Below, piece by piece: positions 18,212 to 26,860 of a stretch of DNA of 64,000 bases (positions are counted from its first letter, which is position 1; each line of letters opens with the position of its first letter). The stretch spans positions 1 through 64,000 of the forward strand of contig JALHPF010000017.1 in the NCBI GenBank assembly GCA_022842595.1. The letters run 5' to 3'. The translations under genes and the position numbers were made by a program. Origin of the DNA: Rubrivivax sp. (GTDB lineage Bacteria > Pseudomonadota > Gammaproteobacteria > Burkholderiales > Burkholderiaceae_C). A model generated the notes under the pieces. The model was not told where the DNA came from. It worked only from the letters and a program-made list of their open reading frames with translations, and made no database searches.

Positions 18212-19333
18212 TCAGGCGGAGGTGGGGGATGGCGCTGTGCCGTCGCAGCGCGCAAGCACGGCCACGCGTTCGGCCTCGAACTCGCGGTGCCAGCGGCGGC
18301 GGGTGTCGGCGTCGACCCAGGCGCCGTCGATGCCATGGTGCATGAACTGCCCGATGGCCTGGGCGTCGAAGCCGAAGTCGGTGTGCATCTTCTGCCAGGC
18401 CTGGGTGCCGTTGACGAGGTGCAGCGTCGGGTCGTCGGTGTTGGGGTGCACACGCACGCCCGCCGCCGGCATGAAGCGGATGGGGTGCTCGGCCGCCCAG
18501 CGTTCGGGGGGCAGCGTACGCAGGTAGTAGCTGTTGGTGGGTACCACGGTCACGATGATGCCGCTGTCGGCCACGCGCTGCGTCAGGGCCGGGTTCTGCA
18601 ACACGGTGTAGCCGTGGTCCAGGCGGTCCACCTTCAGCACGTCCAGCGCCGTCTGCACATGGGTCCACGGGCAGCCGAATTCGCCGGCGTGCGCGGTGGT
18701 CTTCAGGCCCGCCGCGCGCGCCGCCGCATAAGCCGTGGCGAAGAGCTCGGGCGGATGGTCGGTCTCACGGTAGTCCAGGCCGATGCCGGCCACCTTCTCG
18801 TGCGGGTGGGCCACCACCCATTCCACCATCTCCACGGCCGCGCGCGCCCCGGCTTCGCGGTCGATGGCCGGGATGAGCAGGCTGCTGATGCCGTGGTCGC
18901 GTTCGGCGTCTTGCATGCCGCGCAGGATGGCCTGCAGGCCTTCGCGATAGCCGATGCCGGCGTCGCGCACCGTGCCGGTGGGGTTCCAGAAGAATTCGGC
19001 GTGGCGGATGTTGTGGGCGCTGGCAGCGGCCAGGTACTCCACGGTCATGCGGTGCAGGTCGTCGGGGCTGCGCAGCAACTGCTGTTCCAGAAGGCGCAGC
19101 ACCTTGAGCACGCCCACGGGCTTCTTGCCGCGGGTGTAGTAGGCCTCGATCTCGTCGTCGCCGATCGGCAGGCGCTCGCGCCGCACCCAGGCCGACAGCG
19201 TGCCGCGCTGGATGGTGCCCAGCAGGTGGCAGTGCAGTTCCACCTTGGGCAGGGCATGGAAGAACGCCTCGTTCACGACGCCCCGGCCCTGAAGTTCACT
19301 GACGAAGACCGCATGCGCGTCACCCTGGTACAC
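18212..19333 (-). CDS. add: Adenosine deaminase
   Basis: Zinc hydrolase (373 aa as drawn) converting adenosine to inosine plus ammonia. Metal and catalytic motifs appear in order: HCHLLG (ELHCHLLGT), TTAHAGE, DRLDHGY and a final NTDDP. The last is usually SDDP, so Asn-Thr in front of the two aspartates is a small variation. The start is uncertain: family similarity begins near ALPKVELHCHL, and an in-frame GTG at 19276 (VNEAFFHALPKVELH) would remove 19 residues. It is the first gene of a minus-strand operon with the ABC importer and nucleoside hydrolase; adenine deamination is an alternative activity. The divergent lipoprotein gene starts at 19499. Confidence 0.88.
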   Translation of the reverse strand: MYQGDAHAVFVSELQGRGVVNEAFFHALPKVELHCHLLGTIQRGTLSAWVRRERLPIGDDEIEAYYTRGKKPVGVLKVLRLLEQQLLRSPDDLHRMTVEYLAAASAHNIRHAEFFWNPTGTVRDAGIGYREGLQAILRGMQDAERDHGISSLLIPAIDREAGARAAVEMVEWVVAHPHEKVAGIGLDYRETDHPPELFATAYAAARAAGLKTTAHAGEFGCPWTHVQTALDVLKVDRLDHGYTVLQNPALTQRVADSGIIVTVVPTNSYYLRTLPPERWAAEHPIRFMPAAGVRVHPNTDDPTLHLVNGTQAWQKMHTDFGFDAQAIGQFMHHGIDGAWVDADTRRRWHREFEAERVAVLARCDGTAPSPTSA

Positions 19334-19498
19334 CCGATTTCTGCCAGTCTAGGCATGCCAAGGCCCGAAGACAGACCATGGCCCGGCATTCCGACATACC
19401 GGCAGCGGCATGGCCCACCAGGTTCACGCAGCTTTACGCGACAGGCGACACGGCGTTCACCGAATCCGGCGACAAACCCGATCGAGGAGGACAACACC

Positions 19499-20524
19499 AT
19501 GCACACCCCCAGCCATCTTTCGACCGCCACGGCCGCCCTGGCCATCTCGTCGTTTCTCGTCCTGCTGGCCGGCTGCGGGGGCGGAAGCACCGACCCGACA
19601 CCACCGCCCCCGACGCCCCCACCCTCGTCCGGCCCCACCGAGACCCAGCGCATCGCCGCGGCCACCAGCACCGCCAACAGCAACGCCGCCTGCACCGCCA
19701 TCGCACCCTTCTACTGGGAAGTGGGCGTCCGCAGCGCCGCCCGCGCCAGCGGCAGCGTGAACCGCGCGGGCGACAACACGCGCTACACCGCCGAAAGCTC
19801 GATGGCGCTGGCCTCGGCCACCAAGTGGCTGTTCGGAGCCTACGTGGTGCAAAAACGCGCCGGCGTGCTGTCGGCCGACGACGTGCGCCATCTGAACTTC
19901 CGCAGCGGCTACACCAGCTTCAGCCTTTGCCTGCCCGGGCAGACGGTCGACGGCTGCCTGGCGTTCCCGGCCGCCAACGGCGCCTACACCGCGGCCACCG
20001 ACGGCCGCTTCTTCTACGACGGCGGCCACATGCAGAAGCTGGCCAGCCTGATGGGCCTGGGCGCCATGAACAGCACCGCGCTGGCCGCCGAACTGCGCAG
20101 CCAGCTCGGCAGCGACGTGGCCATCAGCTTCAACCAGCCGCAGCTGGCCGGCGGCGCACAAGGCACACCGGCCGACTACGCCCGATTCCTGCGCAAGCTG
20201 CTCGACGGCCAGCTCCGCCTGGGCGCGCTGCTGGGCACGCAGGCGGTCTGCACCAACCCGACCACCTGCCCCAACGCGTTGGCCACGCCAGTGCCGCTGG
20301 CCGAGAGCTGGAACTACTCGCTGGGCCACTGGGTGGAAGCCGACCCGGTGGTGGGCGACGGCGCCTTCAACAGTGCCGGCGCCTTCGGCTTCTACCCCTG
20401 GATCGATGCCACGCGCAGCTGGTACGGCATCCTGGCACGCCAGGCCGCCGCCGGTTCGGGCAATGAATCGGCGAACTGCGGACGGCTCATCCGCAAGGCG
20501 TGGGTGACGGGCGCAGCGGTTTAG
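19499..20524 (+). CDS. Lipoprotein with beta-lactamase-like serine hydrolase signature
   Basis: 341-aa exported lipoprotein. The signal peptide ends in the lipobox LLAGC with Cys26, followed by a Gly/Ser and Pro-rich linker (residues 27-48). The globular part contains SATK (Ser106-Lys109) at the start of a helix (SMALASATKWLFGAYVV), the SxxK motif of serine beta-lactamases and DD-peptidases. ESWNYSLGHWVE and AGAFGFYPWID lie where the later active-site motifs would be expected. It could be an esterase, DD-peptidase or beta-lactamase relative; I cannot say which. A gaggagg Shine-Dalgarno at 19484-19490 fixes the start. It is convergent with the OpuC-like gene, with repeat B in between. Confidence 0.75.
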   Translation: MHTPSHLSTATAALAISSFLVLLAGCGGGSTDPTPPPPTPPPSSGPTETQRIAAATSTANSNAACTAIAPFYWEVGVRSAARASGSVNRAGDNTRYTAESSMALASATKWLFGAYVVQKRAGVLSADDVRHLNFRSGYTSFSLCLPGQTVDGCLAFPAANGAYTAATDGRFFYDGGHMQKLASLMGLGAMNSTALAAELRSQLGSDVAISFNQPQLAGGAQGTPADYARFLRKLLDGQLRLGALLGTQAVCTNPTTCPNALATPVPLAESWNYSLGHWVEADPVVGDGAFNSAGAFGFYPWIDATRSWYGILARQAAAGSGNESANCGRLIRKAWVTGAAV

Positions 20525-20630
20525 CCGCGCCCGGCAAGGTTCGCTCTCGGGTAGGACCCCGAGTGTCTGGACATGGCCCTTTGCAGTCGTTCGATTTGTG
20601 TGCCGTTCACTTGCTGGCATGGTCCCTGGC

Positions 20631-20963
20631 AAAGGCGGGCTGGGGCTGGCTGTGGCGCTTATCCTCGGCGCCTCCCATGCGCGCCACAGCCAGCCCCAGC
20701 CCACCTTTGCAAACACCGTGATTTGCTCTCCCCCCCCCCCCGGTTGCGCGCCGAGATGGTGTCTGGGCTGGGTGAGTCGGGTGGCCCCTGGAGCGAAGTA
20801 CAGGAGGAGACTTCGGCCGCCCATGAGCCGAAGGCTCATGGGCGGCCGAAGGCGGGGGAGCAAGCCCGGACACAAACAGTCCGGTGGACTGTTTGTGCCT
20901 GGCGAGCGCCCAGGGCGCAAGCCCTGGGCATGAGCGGAAGGGGCCACCCGGCTCGCCCAGCCC
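20631..20963 (+). repeat. Structured dispersed repeat, copy B (internal deletion, extra hairpins)
   Basis: Lies in the 538-bp gap 20525-21062 between convergent genes; no gene is visible there. The 28-bp inverted repeat (20631-20658 with 20681-20708, one mismatch) is only 22 bp apart. The roughly 157-bp centre present in copies A and C is missing between two cctcggcg direct repeats. The 25-bp outer inverted repeat is 20765-20789 with 20939-20963. Between its arms are gagcgaagtacaggaggag and then three hairpins instead of one: a perfect 19-bp stem with GAA loop (20811-20851), a 12-bp stem (20871-20897) and a 9-bp stem with GCAA loop (20908-20929). A run of ten C's lies just before the outer arm. 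Confidence 0.85.
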
Positions 20964-21062
20964 AAGGGACCCGCATCGACAGCCGAAGGGGTCCGAGCGA
21001 ACGACCGCAACGGGCCGGGAGCCGACTGAAGCAGCACAACGAGGCAGAGTGCGTGTGCTGGC

Positions 21063-22571
21063 CTACCCGCGCACCCGACCCTCGCCCCTGGCCCAGGCCC
21101 AGGCCGCGAACAGCCCTTCGAACAGCAGCGCCAGCGCCGCCGCCGGCAAGGCCCCGGCCAGCAGCAGGCTGCGGTCGTTCAGGGCCAGCCCGGTGACGAT
21201 GCGTTCACCGTAGCCACCCGCACCGATGAAGGCAGCGATGGTGGCCGTGCCCACGGCAATGCTGGTGGCCGTGCGCACGCCAGCCACGATGACAGGCAGC
21301 GCCAATGGCAGTTCGATGTGGCGCAGGCGCTGCCAGGCGGTCAGCCCCAGCGCCTGCCCCGCCATCACCAGCCCCGCCGGCACGCCTGCCAGGCCGGTGC
21401 AGGTGTTGCGCATCACCGGCAGCAGCGCGTAGGCCGTCAGCGCCACCAGCGCCGGCAGCGTGCCGATGCGCCCCAGCGCGCTGATCAGCACCGCCAGCAG
21501 CGCCAGCGCCGGCACCGTCTGCAGCACGCCCGTGGCTGCCAGCAGCAGGCCGCGCCAGCGCGGGTGCGGTGCGGCCCAGGTGGCCAGCGGCACGCCGATG
21601 GCCACCGCAGCGCCCACCGAAGCCAGCACCAGGCCCAGGTGCTGCAGCGTCAGCCGCAGCAGGTCGGGGCCGAACAGGCGGGCCCAGAAGCCTGTTGCAG
21701 GCGCCTTGAGCGGCGCGGCGCTGCCGGCCAGGTGGTCGCGCGCAATCGTGTCGAAGGCGACGCCGTCCAGTTCGGCGCGTGCATTCATGGCAATCATCTG
21801 CGTTTCGTCGATGCTGCCGCCCAGCGCCCGCAAAGCCGCCCAGGCGGCGGGGAGACGCTGCGGCACGTCCAGCCGGTACAGCAGCACGGCGTCGTAACGC
21901 GGGAAGTGGGTGGCATCGTCCTGCAGCACGCGCAGTCCCAGGCGGCCGATCTTCGCGTCGGTGGTGTAGATGTCGATGGCGTCGATCTGCGCTGCCTGCC
22001 CGGCCTTGCCCAGCGCTTCGTAGGCCAGGCCGTGGTCAAGCCCCTGCGGCCGCTGCGGCAGGCCATAGCGAAGCGCAAGGCCGGGCCAGCCGTCGGCACG
22101 ACCGATGAATTCATTGCTCAGGCCCAGCCGCAGCGTGGGGTGGCGCGCCAGGTCCGACAGCTTGGCGATGCCGAGCGCCGCCGCGCGGTCTTCACGCATC
22201 GCCAGCGCGTAGCCGTTGTTGAAGCCCAGCGGCACGTCCACGCCCAGGCCCAGCGGCGCCAGTGCGGCACGCAGTTCTTCCAGCGTCTTCAGTTCAGGTC
22301 GCTTCAGGATTTCCTGGGCAATGGTGCCGGTGTACTCGGGATACACGTCGATGCTGCCCGCCATCAGCGCCGCATGCACGATGGCGGTGTTGCCCAGGCC
22401 TGCCTGCACCTGCACCAGGGCGCCGGCAGCGCGCGCGGTCTGGGCCAGCACTTCCACCAGCACATAGGCCTCGGTGAAACGCTTGCCGCCCACGCGCAGC
22501 GGCTCCTGGGCCCAGGCGCTGCCGGCCAGCAGCAGCAGCAGCAGCAGCGCGAAGAAACCGCGCCGATTCAT
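21063..22571 (-). CDS. Fused binding protein-permease of an osmoprotectant (OpuC/OsmF-type) ABC importer
   Basis: 502-aa protein combining two transporter parts. After a signal peptide (MNRRGFFALLLLLLLAGSAWAQ), residues about 25-270 are an OpuAC/OsmF-like glycine-betaine-type binding domain (VGGKRFTEAYVLVEVL, AGSIDVYPEYTGT). Residues about 290-495 are a permease with about six membrane segments and an EAA-like loop (AGQALGLTAWQRLRHIELPLA). Fusions are known in this family, more often with the permease first; here the binding domain is first. No ATPase gene is adjacent, so it must borrow one or be encoded elsewhere. The start overlaps the stop of the patatin gene (ATGA). The ligand could be betaine, choline or a related quaternary amine. 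Confidence 0.85.
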   Translation of the reverse strand: MNRRGFFALLLLLLLAGSAWAQEPLRVGGKRFTEAYVLVEVLAQTARAAGALVQVQAGLGNTAIVHAALMAGSIDVYPEYTGTIAQEILKRPELKTLEELRAALAPLGLGVDVPLGFNNGYALAMREDRAAALGIAKLSDLARHPTLRLGLSNEFIGRADGWPGLALRYGLPQRPQGLDHGLAYEALGKAGQAAQIDAIDIYTTDAKIGRLGLRVLQDDATHFPRYDAVLLYRLDVPQRLPAAWAALRALGGSIDETQMIAMNARAELDGVAFDTIARDHLAGSAAPLKAPATGFWARLFGPDLLRLTLQHLGLVLASVGAAVAIGVPLATWAAPHPRWRGLLLAATGVLQTVPALALLAVLISALGRIGTLPALVALTAYALLPVMRNTCTGLAGVPAGLVMAGQALGLTAWQRLRHIELPLALPVIVAGVRTATSIAVGTATIAAFIGAGGYGERIVTGLALNDRSLLLAGALPAAALALLFEGLFAAWAWARGEGRVRG

Positions 22572-24550
22572 GACGGAGGCCCAGCGGGCGCTTCAGGCGC
22601 CGTGTCACCTGGCGCGTCCAGCACCTGCTGCGCGTGCTCGTAGCCCTGCTGCACGATCTGCTCGAAGCGGTCCCATTGCAGCATGCCCACACGCTCCAGC
22701 GGTGGGTTGAAGTACAGATCGGTCAAACGTCGCCCCTGGCGCTGGCGCGAACTGCTGTAGAGGATGGTGACGTTCATCAGGTAGGCCATCAGGCCGGGCA
22801 GCCGGTAGCGCCGGCTGGCGCGCGGGCGCAGGCGGTCGCGCAGCAGCGCCCAGGGGCTGGGCACTTCGTCGAAGTCGTAGTGTCGAGCCCTGTTGACCTT
22901 CAGGTCGACGCCGACGACGCGGCCCACGCCGCGCAAGCCATGCATCACGTCGACGGGAAAGTTGTTGAAGGTGCCGCCGTCGCACAGCAGCTCGCCATCC
23001 ACCAGCACCGGCGGCAGTGCGCCGGGGATGGACAGGCTGGCGCGGATCATCTTCGTCATCAGGCCCTGCCGCAGCACCTGTTCGCGCGCCTGGGTGTAGT
23101 TCGCGGCGATGCAGAAGAAAGGCTTCCACAGGTCTTCGATGTGGGCGTCTGGCCCGGCCAGTTCCAGCCCGGCCTGGTCGATGACCCGTTGCAGGCGCTG
23201 GCCCTTGATCAGCGACAGCAGCGGCACGAGGTTGAAGTCGCCGGTGGGCTGGCTGCCGAAGGCGCGCCGGGCGACGGCCATGACGCGGTCCTCGGGCTGG
23301 TCGCTGGCCACCAGCGCCGCCATCACGGCACCGATGCTGGTGCCGCCGACGACATCGATCTCGATGCCGCGCTCGCGCAAGGCGCGCCACACACCCAGGT
23401 GCGCCAGCCCGCGCGCACCACCGCCGGCCAGCACCAGGCCCACCGCCTGCCTGGCCTGCATGCGTGCGAGGCGCGCCATGTCTCGCGGCTCCACACCGTC
23501 CGCCGCCAGGCGCAGATGCAGGTGTCCGGAGAGCGGTCGCCGTGCCAGCCAGGCGGCCGTGCCGCGCGGCACGGCCGTCGCGGGCGGGTGAAGCAGCACC
23601 AGGATCTCGGCCGCCTCGGTGAACGGCGGTGCATCGCCGGCCAGCGGCCAGGGGCCACGCTGCTTCAGCAGTTCGGCCTCGATGGCGTGCAGCACCGGCG
23701 GCCGGGTGGCGTCGGCGAGCAGCAGGCGTTCGTCGCTGTGGCTGCTGCAGCGATGCGTCCAGGGCGTGGGGCTGTCGTCGGCGAGCAGCAGCACGAAGTC
23801 GGCATTCGCCTCGACATGGTCCAGCCACAGCGCGATGCGCCGGCTCGCTGCGGTGTCCGTCAGCGCGCTGTGGGCCAGGCCGGGCTGCTGCAGCGCGCTG
23901 TCGGCCGCGGCCGCATCGACCACCCGCACCCGCGCCGGCCGGCCGGCCAGTTCCAGCGAAGCCAGCGCCTGCGCCAGCTGCGCCGCAAAGCCCGGCAGAT
24001 CCACGCCGGCCGTCACCGGCAGCAGGCCCAGCGTCACCGGGCGCGCCTGGGCCGCTGGCGGGGCGTCCTGCTGCAGCCTGTGCACCAGTTGCCGGGTCAG
24101 CGCCGTGGAAAGCGCCATCGACACGGTACCGCCCTGCGCCAGCAGCCGCTGGAACGCGGGCTTGTCCAGCTGCACCAGCACCGAGTCGCGTTGCGCCACG
24201 ACGCTGGCCGACCGAGGCTCGTCGGTGAACAGGCTCATCTCGCCGATGACCTGGCCGCGCGCCATCTCGCGAACCCGGCGCTGCTGACCGTCGTCACCGC
24301 GCACATAGGCGCACAAGCGGCCGCTGACCACGATGTACATCGCATGGCCCGCTTCGCCTTGCCGCATCAGGGCCTGGCCGGCCGGCAGTTCCAGCCACTG
24401 CAACTGGCTGCGCAGTGGCGCGAGCACTTCTTCGCTGACATCACCCAGCAGCATGCGCAGGCTGTGGGTGAGCTGGGTTTCCTGGTCCTGCTGGCGGCTC
24501 GAGGGCAGCGCCGGGCTGGCGGAGGGGCCGGTTGGCAGAGGCAGGTTCAC
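22568..24550 (-). CDS. cNMP-binding-domain patatin-like phospholipase (NTE/RssA type)
   Basis: 660-aa protein with two modules. Residues about 25-150 form a cyclic-nucleotide-binding-like beta roll (GEAGHAMYIVVSGRL then GEMSLFTDEPRSASVVA). The middle (about 160-350) is a P-loop-less NTE-like linker. Residues about 370-550 form the patatin lipase domain with GGGARG (oxyanion), the GTSIG nucleophile elbow at Ser405 and Asp524 in CDGGTFNNFP. This gives the Ser-Asp dyad of neuropathy-target-esterase-like lysophospholipases. It is the upstream gene of a two-gene unit with the OpuC-like fusion, which is an unusual pairing. It probably acts at the inner membrane on phospholipids; the regulatory ligand is unknown. 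Confidence 0.9.
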   Translation of the reverse strand: MNLPLPTGPSASPALPSSRQQDQETQLTHSLRMLLGDVSEEVLAPLRSQLQWLELPAGQALMRQGEAGHAMYIVVSGRLCAYVRGDDGQQRRVREMARGQVIGEMSLFTDEPRSASVVAQRDSVLVQLDKPAFQRLLAQGGTVSMALSTALTRQLVHRLQQDAPPAAQARPVTLGLLPVTAGVDLPGFAAQLAQALASLELAGRPARVRVVDAAAADSALQQPGLAHSALTDTAASRRIALWLDHVEANADFVLLLADDSPTPWTHRCSSHSDERLLLADATRPPVLHAIEAELLKQRGPWPLAGDAPPFTEAAEILVLLHPPATAVPRGTAAWLARRPLSGHLHLRLAADGVEPRDMARLARMQARQAVGLVLAGGGARGLAHLGVWRALRERGIEIDVVGGTSIGAVMAALVASDQPEDRVMAVARRAFGSQPTGDFNLVPLLSLIKGQRLQRVIDQAGLELAGPDAHIEDLWKPFFCIAANYTQAREQVLRQGLMTKMIRASLSIPGALPPVLVDGELLCDGGTFNNFPVDVMHGLRGVGRVVGVDLKVNRARHYDFDEVPSPWALLRDRLRPRASRRYRLPGLMAYLMNVTILYSSSRQRQGRRLTDLYFNPPLERVGMLQWDRFEQIVQQGYEHAQQVLDAPGDTAPEAPAGPPS

Positions 24551-24743
24551 GCAGGCAGTCCAGGGCAGTCGATGGCCCGCGAAAGAGGGTCGGGCACGGG
24601 CACTTTAATGCCCGGCGCTGGTGCGGGCGGCCAGCGCGGCGGCGAGGTGAATATGTCACAGGACTGGCGCTCACTAACGCACAGCCCCGCACAACGCGCT
24701 TGCCTAGAGTGCAGTCATCCGAGATCCAGACCACCCCGACACC

Positions 24744-25310
24744 ATGTACGCCTGCCTGGCCGACAACGACAGCCCCACCCTGGCCCACCTGCGCCGAAGC
24801 TGGCAGCTGCCGGGCGGGCACCAGGCGGTGCTGCGGGCCGCCCAACCCGACGACGCCCCGCTGGCCGAACGCTTCCTGCTCGGCCTTTCAGCCCGCACCC
24901 ACCGCCGCCGGTTCGTCGGCCGACTGCCGGCGCTGGGCGCAGCGGCCATGGCTTCGGCCGGCGCATTGGCCAACCCGCGCCACTTCGCCCTGGTGGCCAT
25001 GCTGCGCGACGGCACGCAGGAACGCCTGGTGGCCGACGCCCGCTTCATATGCGACGGCGACGGCCGCGACGCCGAATTCGCCATCGTCGTGTGCGACCAG
25101 ATGCGCCGCCAGGGTCTCGGCCGGGCCTTGATGCTGGGCCTGCAGCAACGCGCCGCCGAACGCGGTGTGCGCTGGCTGCGCGGCGAGGTGCACATGGACA
25201 ACCCGCCGATGCTGGCCTTGATGCTGAGCCTGGGCTTCCGCCCCTCGCGCTGCGACGAAGCCGCCGGGCTGATGGTCTTCGAACAAAGGCTGCAGGCGCC
25301 CGGCAGCTGA
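24744..25310 (+). CDS. GNAT-family N-acetyltransferase
   Basis: 188-aa acetyl-CoA-dependent acetyltransferase. The acetyl-CoA binding loop is RRQGLGRALM (about residues 118-127), preceded by a beta strand EFAIVVCDQM and followed by the C-terminal GNAT half (GEVHMDNPPMLALMLSLGF). The N-terminal 60 residues include SARTHRRRFVG, similar to GNAT domains attached to acyl-CoA/peptide acetylation systems. The substrate is unknown. It stands alone between the patatin gene (divergent) and urtA. Confidence 0.85.
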   Translation: MYACLADNDSPTLAHLRRSWQLPGGHQAVLRAAQPDDAPLAERFLLGLSARTHRRRFVGRLPALGAAAMASAGALANPRHFALVAMLRDGTQERLVADARFICDGDGRDAEFAIVVCDQMRRQGLGRALMLGLQQRAAERGVRWLRGEVHMDNPPMLALMLSLGFRPSRCDEAAGLMVFEQRLQAPGS

Positions 25311-25331
25311 ATCGCCACCGAAGCCCGGCCG

Positions 25332-25347
25332 TACGCCTTCCGGCGTA
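25332..25347. promoter_or_regulatory. Inverted repeat upstream of urtA
   Basis: tacgcc-ttcc-ggcgta is a perfect 6+6 palindrome 92 bp in front of urtA. It is a candidate operator for nitrogen or urea control. The following ttggcgcaccgcaggcc has GG-N10-GC spacing like sigma-54 promoters but matches the consensus poorly, so I do not call a promoter. Confidence 0.35.
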
Positions 25348-25438
25348 TTGGCGCACCGCAGGCCCGCCCCTAACCTGCGGCGAATCGCTGTGAAACCACA
25401 GCGCATCCGTCGCAGCAACAACTGAGGAGCGAGCCCGC

Positions 25439-26719
25439 ATGAACCCCACCACCCGCCGCCAGGTCGGCAAACAACTCACCGCCATCGCCCTGGGCCTGGC
25501 GGCCCTGGGCCTGGCGCCCAACGCCTTCGCCCAAGGCACCATCAAGGTCGGCGTGCTGCACTCGCTGAGCGGCACGATGGCGATCTCGGAATCGGTGTTG
25601 AAGGACACCATCCTGATGGAGATCGAGGCCATCAACAAGAAGGGCGGCCTGCTGGGCAAGAAGCTGGAAGCGGTGGTGGTGGACCCGGCCTCGAACTGGC
25701 CGCTGTTTGCCGAGAAGACGCGCCAGCTCATCAGCCAGGACAAGGTCTCGGTCATCTTCGGCTGCTGGACCAGCGTGTCGCGCAAGAGCGTGCTGCCGGT
25801 GGTGGAAGAGCTGAACGGCCTGCTGTTCTACCCGGTGCAGTACGAAGGCGAAGAGCTCAGCAAGAACGTGTTCTACACCGGTGCCGCGCCCAACCAGCAG
25901 GCCATTCCCGCCGTGGAATACCTGATGAGCAAGGACGGCGGCAGCGCCAAGCGCTTCGTGCTGCTGGGCACCGACTACGTCTACCCGCGCACCACCAACA
26001 AGATCCTGCGCAGCTTCCTGAAGAGCAAGGGCGTGGCCGACGCCGACATCATGGAGGACTACACCCCCTTCGGCCACAGCGACTACCAGAGCATCATCGC
26101 CAAGATCAAGAAGTTCAGCAGCGAAGGCAAGAAGACCGCCGTCGTTTCCACCATCAACGGCGACAGCAACGTGCCCTTCTACAAGGAACTGGGCAACCAG
26201 GGCCTGAAGGCCACCGACGTGCCGGTCGTCGCCTTCAGCGTGGGCGAAGAAGAGCTGCGCGGGGTGGACACCAAGCCGCTGCAGGGCCACCTGGCCGCCT
26301 GGAATTACTTCCAGTCGATCAAGAACCCGACCAACGACGCCTTCATCAAGCAATGGTCGGCCTATGCCAAGGAAAAGGGCATCGCCGGCCACAAGGACAA
26401 GCCGCTGACCAACGACCCGATGGAAGCCAGCGTCATCGGCTTCAACATGTGGGCGCAGGCCGTCACCAAGGCCAAGAGCACCGACACCGACAAGGTCATC
26501 GCCGCCATGGCCGGCCAGACCTTCAAGGCGCCGAGCGGCATCGTCAGCAAGATGGACGAGAAGAACCACCACCTGCACAAGAGCGTGTTCATCGGCGAGA
26601 TCAAGGCCGACGGCCAGTTCAACGTGGTGTGGAAGACACCCGGCCCGGTGAAGGCCCAGCCGTGGAGCCCGTTCATCCCCGAAAACAAGGGCAAGAAGGA
26701 CGAGCCGGAGAAGAAGTAA
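25439..26719 (+). CDS. urtA: Urea ABC transporter, substrate-binding protein UrtA
   Basis: Periplasmic urea-binding protein (426 aa). A signal peptide with a basic start (MNPTTRRQVGKQL) ends at NAFAQ. The mature part opens with TIKVGVLHSLSGTMAISE and contains FGCWTSVSRKSVLPV, LLFYPVQYEGEE and GTDYVYPRTTNKI, the UrtA signature distinguishing it from branched-chain amino-acid binding proteins. The charged tail (KGKKDEPEKK) is usual. gaggag upstream sets the start at 25439. It is first in urtABCDE. A stretch of hairpins separates it from urtB. Confidence 0.96.
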   Translation: MNPTTRRQVGKQLTAIALGLAALGLAPNAFAQGTIKVGVLHSLSGTMAISESVLKDTILMEIEAINKKGGLLGKKLEAVVVDPASNWPLFAEKTRQLISQDKVSVIFGCWTSVSRKSVLPVVEELNGLLFYPVQYEGEELSKNVFYTGAAPNQQAIPAVEYLMSKDGGSAKRFVLLGTDYVYPRTTNKILRSFLKSKGVADADIMEDYTPFGHSDYQSIIAKIKKFSSEGKKTAVVSTINGDSNVPFYKELGNQGLKATDVPVVAFSVGEEELRGVDTKPLQGHLAAWNYFQSIKNPTNDAFIKQWSAYAKEKGIAGHKDKPLTNDPMEASVIGFNMWAQAVTKAKSTDTDKVIAAMAGQTFKAPSGIVSKMDEKNHHLHKSVFIGEIKADGQFNVVWKTPGPVKAQPWSPFIPENKGKKDEPEKK

Positions 26720-26735
26720 ACGGTCCCCCCCCGGT

Positions 26736-26838
26736 AGCGGCTTCGCCGCTCCCCCCCAGGGGGGGCAACGCCAACGGCCCGGCAGAGCCGGTTCCGCGGC
26801 GTTCGCTTGAAAGGGCCAGCGGCTGCGCCGGCTGGCCC
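26736..26838 (+). repeat. Hairpin cluster between urtA and urtB
   Basis: Four stem-loops in about 100 bp: agcggc-ttc-gccgct (26736-26750); ccccccc-a-ggggggg (26751-26765); aacgcc...ggcgtt (26767-26803) enclosing ccggc-aga-gccgg; and gggccagc...gctggccc (26813-26838). They would protect the urtA message or reduce read-through, giving more binding protein than membrane parts. The parts C6-7/G6-7 and ccggcagagccgg recur at 54744-54855, so this is also a member of a short intergenic repeat family. Confidence 0.65.
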
Positions 26839-26860
26839 ATTGACCTTGTATCGGGCTGCT

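Noticed and set aside
20740..20750. Run of ten C's in repeat B as a frameshift site
   Set aside because: It is not inside a supported gene; it may be a length-variable tract or a sequencing weakness.
25345..25375. Sigma-54 promoter in front of urtA
   Set aside because: Spacing of GG and GC is right, but both boxes deviate (ggcgc instead of ggcac, aggc instead of ttgc).
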